A DNA stretch of 33,691 nt from a virus: positions 1-33,691 of the IMG/VR virus record IMGVR_UViG_3300030106_004992. One strand, 5' to 3'. Positions 1 through 8,200 of the stretch are shown here, piece by piece. Position numbers and translations under genes: made by a program. Position 1 is the stretch's first letter, and the number at the start of each line of letters is the position of its first letter. The notes under the pieces were generated by a model. The model was not told the DNA's origin. It worked only from the letters and a program-made list of their open reading frames with translations, and did not search any database.

Positions 1-36
1 TTTACGTGGCATATCTTTTACTTTTGGATTTGGCAT
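1..36 (-). CDS. Start of an unidentified small gene (cut by window edge)
   Basis: Only the first 12 codons are visible, reading MPNPKVKDMPRK, and the frame is still open at base 1. The start ATG is at 34-36, 17 bases after the stop of the upstream basic-protein gene, and its leader is A/T-rich (AAAAATATAAACA before ATG) with no Shine-Dalgarno, like the other genes here. The opening is short, polar and basic, similar in style to small basic phage proteins. Too little is visible to name a function; continuing the operon is the main reason for calling it a gene. Confidence 0.55.
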   Translation of the reverse strand, partial: MPNPKVKDMPRK

Positions 37-53
37 TGTTTATATTTTTATTG

Positions 54-440
54 TTAACATTTCCATCTACGTCTAGCAGCTTTACCTCTTTCACCAGTCC
101 AACCTTTTGATCTAGCGCAGAACGATTTTCTTCTTTTAGCAGCTTTACTGCCTGGTTTAACTTTTCCTGTTACAGCTGTTTTAAGCTTACTTCCAGGGTT
201 TTTACGTCTATATTCTTTAACTCCCTTAGCGGTCATCCCAGCGCCCTCCTTGACCGTTCTAAAGTTACGACCTTTACCTTTTGTTGTTTTTCTAGGTTCG
301 TTACTCTTTTTTCTTTTAAATAATGGCGATCCGTCGTTTCTACGCCTACCACAACTAGTTACTGGCATAGGATTACCTTTTTGTTTAAAATCTAAAGGTG
401 ATGCTTCAAACATATTATTTTGTCTTTCTGATCCTGGCAT
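54..440 (-). CDS. Small, very basic Cys-containing phage protein
   Basis: A 128-residue protein dominated by Lys and Arg. It has one Cys near residue 30 (TSCGRRRND), a central GAGMTAKGVKEYRR segment around 66-79, and ends in a compact FCARSKGWTGERG...RRRWKC block with Cys at about 108 and 128. I recall the central and terminal blocks recurring in small marine-phage proteins (possibly the family named DUF6321; not checked). The charge suggests nucleic-acid binding or packing with DNA, and the Cys pair could bind a metal, but neither is shown. It starts 2 bases after the stop of the thioredoxin-like gene, so it is probably translated from the same message. The leader is A/T-rich without a Shine-Dalgarno. 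Confidence 0.8.
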   Translation of the reverse strand: MPGSERQNNMFEASPLDFKQKGNPMPVTSCGRRRNDGSPLFKRKKSNEPRKTTKGKGRNFRTVKEGAGMTAKGVKEYRRKNPGSKLKTAVTGKVKPGSKAAKRRKSFCARSKGWTGERGKAARRRWKC

Positions 441-442
441 AA

Positions 443-805
443 TTAAAAGTCACTCATTAATTGATTATCTATTTCCTCTTGTACTTCTTCTTTTGTTGCT
501 ACCATTTTAAACGATAAATCTGCTTGAAATCTAGCAACTTCTTCCCCATCTTTAAATATTATTATTGTTGGTACTACAGCTATTTTATACTTTGTTGCTA
601 CATCTGGATTTTTAGCTATATCAATAAGACCTTTTGTTTTACACTCTTTCAAATCCATAAACCAACTAACGCCATTAGCGCTGTTCCAACCAGCATTAAA
701 ATGAGTAGCTTCTATTTGTCCAAATGCTGTGCTACTGATAAATACAAAAACCATAATAAACACATACACAACGTAAAGTTTCCAATTAGCATTTTCGTCT
801 TCCAT
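443..805 (-). CDS. Exported thioredoxin-fold protein without the CxxC
   Basis: A 120-residue protein. Residues 10-28 form a hydrophobic segment ending STAFGQ, which fits a signal peptide cut after Gly29 (Ala at -3, Gly at -1) or a membrane anchor. The rest reads as a small thioredoxin fold: beta strand plus FNAGW at 36-40, a helix, then KIAVVPTIIIFKDGEEVARF from about 74, which holds the family's cis-proline site (Pro79) and the following strand-turn-strand. Where thioredoxins have WCxxC this protein has W40-N-S-A-N44, so both redox cysteines are replaced by Asn; the only Cys is at 55. It is therefore unlikely to be an ordinary disulfide oxidoreductase; a binding or chaperone-like role in the periplasm is more plausible. 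It sits between a membrane protein and a basic protein in one tight cluster. Confidence 0.82.
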   Translation of the reverse strand: MEDENANWKLYVVYVFIMVFVFISSTAFGQIEATHFNAGWNSANGVSWFMDLKECKTKGLIDIAKNPDVATKYKIAVVPTIIIFKDGEEVARFQADLSFKMVATKEEVQEEIDNQLMSDF

Positions 806-809
806 TTAG

Positions 810-1091
810 TTATCTGTTATATAATTTATCTTCTATTTTTTCTATAGATGCCTTTATTTCTTGTACATCTTTTTGTGTATCCATAATAGTATTACGAATC
901 ATTTGATCTTTCATATTAAACTCCATGCGAGTTACTTCATCTGGTGGTATCAAAGGTAATTCTTTTGCTTCTGCAATATCTGCTTGAAGCATAAACCACA
1001 TACTTATTAAAGTTGCCATAGCAAAACCTATAGCTATTAATGTTTTAATGCTTAATACAAAACCCGTATCTTCATTTAATTCTTTTGCCAT
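810..1091 (-). CDS. Small one-span membrane protein with C-terminal coiled coil
   Basis: A 93-residue protein. After a short polar N-terminus there is one clear membrane helix at about residues 15-36 (SIKTLIAIGFAMATLISMWF), then a Pro-containing linker (ELPLIPPDE), then an amphipathic helix at about 57-91 with coiled-coil spacing (MKDQMIRNTIMDTQKDVQEI). Size and layout fit a holin-like or spanin-like lysis protein, or a membrane anchor that makes oligomers through its coiled coil. No sequence motif decides between them and no endolysin is next to it. It starts 1 base after the stop of the lipoprotein gene and ends 4 bases before the next start, so these genes are very likely co-translated. 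Function is unassigned. Confidence 0.78.
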   Translation of the reverse strand: MAKELNEDTGFVLSIKTLIAIGFAMATLISMWFMLQADIAEAKELPLIPPDEVTRMEFNMKDQMIRNTIMDTQKDVQEIKASIEKIEDKLYNR

Positions 1092-1092
1092 T

Positions 1093-2193
1093 TTAAAATA
1101 TAACGTAATTTAATCCTAATTTAAAATCGTACCATTCTCTATTCCAGTACTTATTGTATTTTCCTTCTACAAAATAACCTAAGTTTTTATTCTTTTTTAT
1201 ACCATATATAAAACCAAAAGAATAATCATACCATTGGTCATCTTCTATGTAGTTGTGATAGCTAAACTGACTACCATCATTATAGTGCCAAGGTAATAAA
1301 TTACCCCAAGCGTGCAACCAAGTTTGTTTAGAATATTTATAATAATCAAAACCTAAAACTATAGAGTGCTGCATTATTCTACTTAACTCATCTCTTTTTT
1401 TCTCAGTATAATCTGATAATACTTGAGGTATAACAACAGCTTCCCAAACTTCTGCACTAGTTGCTACAAGCTCACCAGCCGAATTATAATACTCGTTGCT
1501 ATACACGTCAACATTATAGCCCTCTTGTAAAGCTAAATAAGTATAATGAATATTTCCATTATCTAAAAGCCATTCAGAAAGAGGATCATATCCATACGGT
1601 TCAGCTAGTCTATGTGATAAGCCAATATTCCAAGATAAGTTTTTATCTTTACGATGTCTATATCTTTCCGATGCTTCAAAATATTCTACATCAGCAAAAC
1701 CATCTTGTAAATACTCTAGTTTTAAAGCAAAAAAGTTTACACATAAACCACTAGGACAACCATCATCAGAACTAAATCTAATAAAGTGATGTTGATCCAT
1801 ATAGTCTATACCTTCTTGTCTTTTGTAATCTACTTCAAATAAATATTCAACTCCTTTAACTTTACCTACAGTAGCCGCATCACTGTAGTTTGATTCAGTT
1901 CCATCGTAAAACGTCTGCGCTTTGTTCTCGTATCCAAACCTTGCTATTTTACGTAAACCAATAGTAAAGTTGTAATCATAAGGAGTTGAAATAGTTTGTG
2001 TAGATAAACCATTATCTACAGAAAAAATATCAACATCAGATAAAGATGTACCACCATTTACAGCGGCATAAAATGTAGAAAACTTTAAAAGTTTTTTAAC
2101 ATCTATACTTTTATTAGTTTGTGAGCAACATTTTTTTGGAGCTGAGCAAGCTATTAAAAAAGTTGTTAATAATATTATTAGTTTTTTCACCAT
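1093..2193 (-). CDS. Phage lipoprotein / outer-membrane beta-barrel-like protein
   Basis: A 366-residue protein with an export signal: two Lys, a hydrophobic core, and LIAC at 13-16, a fair lipobox with Cys16 as the candidate lipidated residue. Cys22 and Cys23 follow. The mature part is rich in Tyr, Trp and Phe with many short alternating polar/hydrophobic strands (such as SIVLGFDYYKYSKQTWLHAW and YFVEGKYNKYWNREWYDFK), and the chain ends on NYVIF with a terminal Phe, the usual ending of outer-membrane barrels. A pair of Cys in DDGCPSGLC may form a disulfide. I recall similar proteins in uncultured marine phages. The likely location is the outer membrane of the infected cell or the virion surface; superinfection exclusion, adhesion or lysis support are all possible. 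It opens the envelope cassette that continues with two further membrane/exported proteins. Confidence 0.82.
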   Translation of the reverse strand: MVKKLIILLTTFLIACSAPKKCCSQTNKSIDVKKLLKFSTFYAAVNGGTSLSDVDIFSVDNGLSTQTISTPYDYNFTIGLRKIARFGYENKAQTFYDGTESNYSDAATVGKVKGVEYLFEVDYKRQEGIDYMDQHHFIRFSSDDGCPSGLCVNFFALKLEYLQDGFADVEYFEASERYRHRKDKNLSWNIGLSHRLAEPYGYDPLSEWLLDNGNIHYTYLALQEGYNVDVYSNEYYNSAGELVATSAEVWEAVVIPQVLSDYTEKKRDELSRIMQHSIVLGFDYYKYSKQTWLHAWGNLLPWHYNDGSQFSYHNYIEDDQWYDYSFGFIYGIKKNKNLGYFVEGKYNKYWNREWYDFKLGLNYVIF

Positions 2194-2236
2194 TTTTATA
2201 TAATCACTTATTTTATTGAATGTTTAATTTTTTATT

Positions 2237-5200
2237 CTAAAACGTTCGTTTTTTAAATTGTCTTTTTTTAGATTTTGTTTCTTTGTTTATTTGCCTGTTA
2301 TTGTTTTTTATTTTTTCTTTTACTTCTTTTAATTCCGTGTCTTCAATACCAAGCTCCCATTTACTCCAACCTAATCCTAAGGCTAATCTTTGCCACCAAG
2401 CATTTTCACTATCAATAGCAGATCTTACGTTTTCTATTTTTCTATGTAACCTAGCTACAGGTACATTTGTTAATCCTTCTACTAAATTACTGTAAGCATC
2501 CCACATTGGATTATCAATATCAAAAGTATTCATTTCAGGTATTACTTTTTTATTATACTCCATAGTTTTCTCAAAACTATCTATTTTTCTAAGCTTAATA
2601 CCAATAGGTGGCGATAATTGTAATAACTCATCACTTATAACTCCTAGTTGTTTACCCCAACCTTTTTCGTTTTGCTCACCGTATTTTATAACTGCATTTT
2701 TTAAAACAGATACTATAGCACCACCAACGCCAGATCCTCTTAATATACTATCAATACTTCCATTTATTAATCTTTGTTTTTTATTTTTAAAAAACTTTTC
2801 ATCTTGTTCGTCATCTTCAAAAGCCATAGCAAATAAAGCGCTTTGTAAACCGTAGAATATAAGGTTTTGTATAGCGCCATAATATATTATTTTAGATATA
2901 TTAGACATGTCGCTTTGCGCTTGAGTAGCATAACCTTTAGACTTTCTTCTATTTATTAAATCTAAACCTGCTTTTTTCATTAATCTAACGTATTGAGATG
3001 TTACATTTTGAAAAGCTAATATCATACGTCCAAGAGGTGAAGCTTGCTGTTGTGATAACATGTCTGGTCTTGCAGACTGCTGTGTAGATTCAGCTATTTC
3101 TTGAAAATCTACAAAAGCTTTTGATTCAGCTTCTTTTTGTGATAAACCTTGTTTTTTATATGTATTAACTCTATTTCTATACATACTAGCCCCACCTAAA
3201 GCTATAGCAAAACTATCAGCCATTTGCGTAGGTAAAAATCCTTTTTCTAATATATAAGCTATAGCAGATTTAACAGGTTGTTTTGATTTACCAACAGCAC
3301 TAGCTATTTCCGAAGCATTTAAATCAAAAGCAGCACCTGATCTTCTTTGTTTTAAAAAGTCTGAATTAAATATCATTGCAAAATCTGACCAAAACTGTTT
3401 TTGATTAGCAAATGCAGCTGCTGCTTTGAATATATTGTTATCAGCAAAGTTTATAAAGTTAACAGTAGATAACGTCTGTAAAACAGCTGATCTAGCATTA
3501 AAAAACATAGTAGCACCAATAGAGCCGTTTAAATAATCTAAAAACGCATTAACTTGTCTACTACCACCTTGTTTTCTATTAGTACCATTTTTAATTCTAT
3601 AAAGCATATCTTGCAAAGCTTCTACAAAATTATCACCATGTATTGCTCTAATTTTATTAATGTTTTCTTTGCTAAATATTATATCAGCATTTTCTATAAA
3701 TTCAGTAAAAAATTTAGCTCTACCAACTCTACCAGTAGCATCTTGTAAGTCTGTTCTTACATCTCCAGTTAACCAATGTTCTCCTGGTTGTACATATCCT
3801 TCATCCATTTTTGATATTAAACCTACTCTTAAAGCAAATCTTTTTAACTTACCGTCTAACTCAACTAGCTCTACAAGATTTTTTTGATCTGTTTTACTTA
3901 AACCTGGTATATCAAAACCATATTTATTCCATAAATAAACTCTAACAGCATCACTATATACAAAATCACCATCTGGTGTTTTTTGTGTTAACTTCTTACG
4001 TATATCAGGCATTTGTTTTATAAGATTTCTATAATCATTAGCTATAGACTGTTTAGCCATACTTAAATCTCTAAAAGCTTTGTTTAGTGGTTTAACTAAA
4101 GCTTTTTCGAAAAAATCTCTATGTTTATTACCTTGACTACCTCTACCCATAAAGTTATACAATAAACCTACAAAATCCTCATGTGATGGTGGAACAAAAA
4201 GTCTAAATCTACCTTTACCTTCTCCACGTTTTTTACCTTTAGCTTCTGAAAACTTTTTTATAGATTCAATACCTGTTAGTTGTTGTAATATATCGTTAAA
4301 AGTTTTATCCATATCTAAGCTAAACTTAATTCTAGCTTGTACAACTTTAGATTTAATATCTAATTGATCAAGAACTTTTTTAACAGCTTTTACGTTTGAC
4401 AAAGCATCATCAACAAAATACATATCATTATAACCTTGAGTAAACTTTTCAAGCATCCACGAAGCCTTAGCCTCACCGGTACTATTTCCTAAACCAGTTA
4501 TATTTTCTTGTGGTATATTAATACCTTTTGACTTTAACCAACCATGTATTGCAGTAGCGCTTTCAGGTGGTCTAGCTGTTAAAACAAAAACATTTTTAGG
4601 TCCAAACTTCTTAATTTGATTACGCATTTTTTGTAACAAGGGACCATCAACGCCACCTCTTATATTTACAAAATCACTAAAATCAAAACTATAACCTTGT
4701 TTGTCTAGTTCAGGTCCTTTTACAGGCCACTCTGCACTACTTATTCTAATTTCTTCATTATCTTTTTTAGCTATAATAAAGTTTTTACCTTTGTCTATTA
4801 AAGTTTCGTCAAAATCAAAAGTACTCATACCTCTTGACTGTTGGTTATATTTTAATGGTGTCTTTATTTTATCTAAAGCTCTGCTTACATCAAAGTTGTT
4901 TTTATTTAAACTATATTTTTTAGATGCTGACTCAACCGCTTTACCTATATTTTTATAAACACTTTTATTTACTTCTACCGCATTTGTAGTGTTAAAATTA
5001 TTTATATCTATTAAAGGTCTTAGTCTATATTTTAACTTACCATTAACAATATCTAAATTAACCGCAACTTCAATACTTTTTACAGTGTCAAGCTGTAATT
5101 GTGTAATTTCTTTTCCTGTAAGATTTTTAAACTCAGTGGCAAAAGCATTATTTTTTTGATTAACAACATCTACACCGGTATCCATTAAAAATAAAAAGTT

Positions 5201-8200
5201 TTCAAATAATAAAACACCCTGTGAATCTTTAGCGTACTTTCCATTTGCATAAGCAGATGTAAAATATTCAAGTGGAACACTAGTGTTTATAATAAACTCG
5301 TGTCTATATGGTTTTAAAACATTAATTTGCTCTTGTGATAACTCTGTTGAAAAATTTTCAATTGTGTCTAAACCTGCTTTTTTTAACTTTTTGTTTATCT
5401 GATCTTTTTTATCTAACATTAAGTTAGCTATTTCATCATCATATAATAAATTTGTATCTTGGTTAACAGTTGTATTTTTATTTGGAAAATTAACACCATC
5501 TTTTGTATAACTTAAAAGCTGACTAACGCCTTGCGCTTCACCTAGCTTAACCTCAATACCAATTGCAAAATCACCTACACGTATATATATATCTCCATAT
5601 CCATCTACAATTTTAGCATTTTTAGGTAAATTTTTACCTATTTCATTTTTATTTAATAACTCAAAAGCTTTACCTTCATTCTTAGCTTTTCCTTGTTCAA
5701 TAAGTTTATATAAAGGTTTTTTGTAAATATTTATTTTTGTTGCTTTTTCATAATTTCTTGCATTCATTATGTCGTACGCAAGTTTAGCAACAAAATCTTG
5801 TTGGCTTTGTTTTATTTTACCACCTCTTATACCTTTAATTTCTTTTTTAAATTTTACATTTAAAAGCTTGCCATCTTCATCTCTATTAACTATTATAACT
5901 TTAGATTTAAAATCTTTACTAGTAACTCGTAAATTTTGATCACTAGTTTCTTGTATTAAAGTATCTAAAGCATTTTTTAAATTAAATACTAAATTATCAT
6001 TTAAACTAAACTTTCTATTAACGTCTCTATCAACAGCAGCAGCTAGCTCTTGAATATCATTTTCAATGCTAACTTTTTTGTCTATCATAGCTTTAAACTC
6101 TTCACTTTGCCTAACTTGCATTACAGCATCGTCTACAAATATTTGTTGAAAACGTTTTGCAAAATTATCTTTTCTTGTACCTTTTAAACCAGATCTTTTA
6201 CCTGTTTCTGGATTTATAGGCGGTTTATCGGCAAATGCCATTAATTTTTTATCACTAGGCGCAATTTTTTCATATAAATTAATAGCCTGGCCTTTATCCA
6301 TTTTGTTTAAAGAGTCTTTTGGTAATTTACCTAAATCAACATATTTTTTTACATCAGCTTTATTGGTGAGCTGTGCAACAAACTTTAATCCAAACTGTTC
6401 GCCTTCAGGTGCCTCTCTTAACATTTGTACAAGATCAGCAGTTTTTACCTGCTCTACAAAAGTATCTTTGTATTTTTTTAAGTTATCAATATACTTGCCT
6501 TCTGATAAAAGATTTTTTATTTGTTTAAACACAGGGGTAAAATTACCTTTTGTCGTATATTCTTTACGTAACATTTCAACTATTTTGTCTACTCTTTCGT
6601 TTACGTTTAATATATTTTCTGTTTTAGCATAAGCCGCAAATAAACTTTTTTTAACAGACTCTAATATTCTATTATATATATCACTACCAGTTTCTATACC
6701 AACCTCTTGTCTAAGTTTAGAATAAACAACTTTACGTGGTTTTTTACCTTGTTTTTCTTTTATTTGAGCAGCAATACTAACATCTTTAGTTTCAAGCTCT
6801 TGCATAGCAACATCTTTTTCTGCTTTAACTTGAACTTTTACTTCGCCTTCTTTTGTTGTTTGTCCTATGTCAACTGTAGGTTGAGTTGTTTTACCTTTTT
6901 GAAGACTATTATAAGCTTGTTTAGCTTTATTAGCTATTTGCGGATTAACCCAACCAAATAAACCATTAGGGTTTTTTCTTTCAGGTTTATAGTTTCTAAT
7001 ATGTGGTAATAAAGCTGCATAAGTAGCACTTAAAAAACTAGCGTCATCAACACCAACATGTGGTTGTTTTAATATTAGTTTATCTAACAAGCCTTGCTCT
7101 TGTATTCTTCTAGCCGCATCATCACCTTCAACAGCTTTCCACATAGCATTACCATCTTGACCTTCTAAATCATCACCAAACTCATTTTTTCTACCTATAT
7201 CGTTAACCTCTGTAGTAGCTTGCTCTGGTGTTAAATCTTTTTTTAAACCTGGTGTTATAGAAAACGCTCTACCAGTAGCACCTTGTCTTTTTGAAGCTGT
7301 TTGACTTATTAAACCTTTACTTAGTTTTCCAGTTTTAACACTTGTTGAATATTCTCTTAAAAAACTTTCAATACCTTCAACTGTTTCAAAATCTATTTTT
7401 TCAAAACCAAAAAATCTAAGTGCAGGTAATATTAACTCTTTAAATTTTCCAAGTGCAGTTTGATCTAATGTTATTTCTTTTGCTTGTAATGCTTCTGATA
7501 GCTGTGTTATATATTCATCTGGATTAGCGTCTAAATACGCAACGGTATCACCTTCTTTAACACCTAATCTTTTTGCTATCTCTTTATCTGCTTTAAATGT
7601 TCTTCCTTCATAAGGTTTTAATCTCTTGCTTAAAACATCACCATATTTATTTTTTATTTCATTAATTAAATCTTGACTTATTTTACCTTGTCTAACAGCT
7701 TTTCTAAGTATACCATGTAAAAGCTCATGATTACCAACAGTAACATTATTTGTCTCTAAAGCTTTTTGTCTATTAATTACTATTTCACCAGTTTTTTCAT
7801 TTACATAGCCAGCTGTTTTAAGATCTTCTAAATCTTGTTGATTTGTAATATTGTTATCTTTAATATACTTATCTATAGCAGCCTGATCTTTTAACTCGTT
7901 AACCTCTAAGTCATAAAAACGAGCATATTTTTTAGCAAAAGCAACATCTTGTTTTAAAACAACTTGTTTAACACCTTCTTCAATACCTTTTTGTACATCT
8001 TCAACTGTTACACCTTCAACACCTTCTATAATATCATTTATTTGGCTTTCAACATCTTTTAGTTTTTTGCTTGTGTCTATTAATTTGTTTTCACCTTGTT
8101 TTTTAATATCTTGTTTTAAATTTAATCTTTTAAACTCTAAATCTATTAATTTATTTCTTTTTTCTTTAGATATAGAAGGATCTAAGTTTTTATCTATAGT

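Noticed and set aside
250-510. Plus-strand open frame with hydrophobic Leu-rich product
   Set aside because: Antisense to the basic-protein and thioredoxin-like genes; the hydrophobicity mirrors Lys-rich codons on the other strand.
2238-2253. Inverted repeat AAAACG-TT-CGTTTT at the end of the giant gene, possible terminator
   Set aside because: The stem is A/T-weak with a 2-base loop and lies inside the coding end and stop codon; no convincing U-tract follows the stem.
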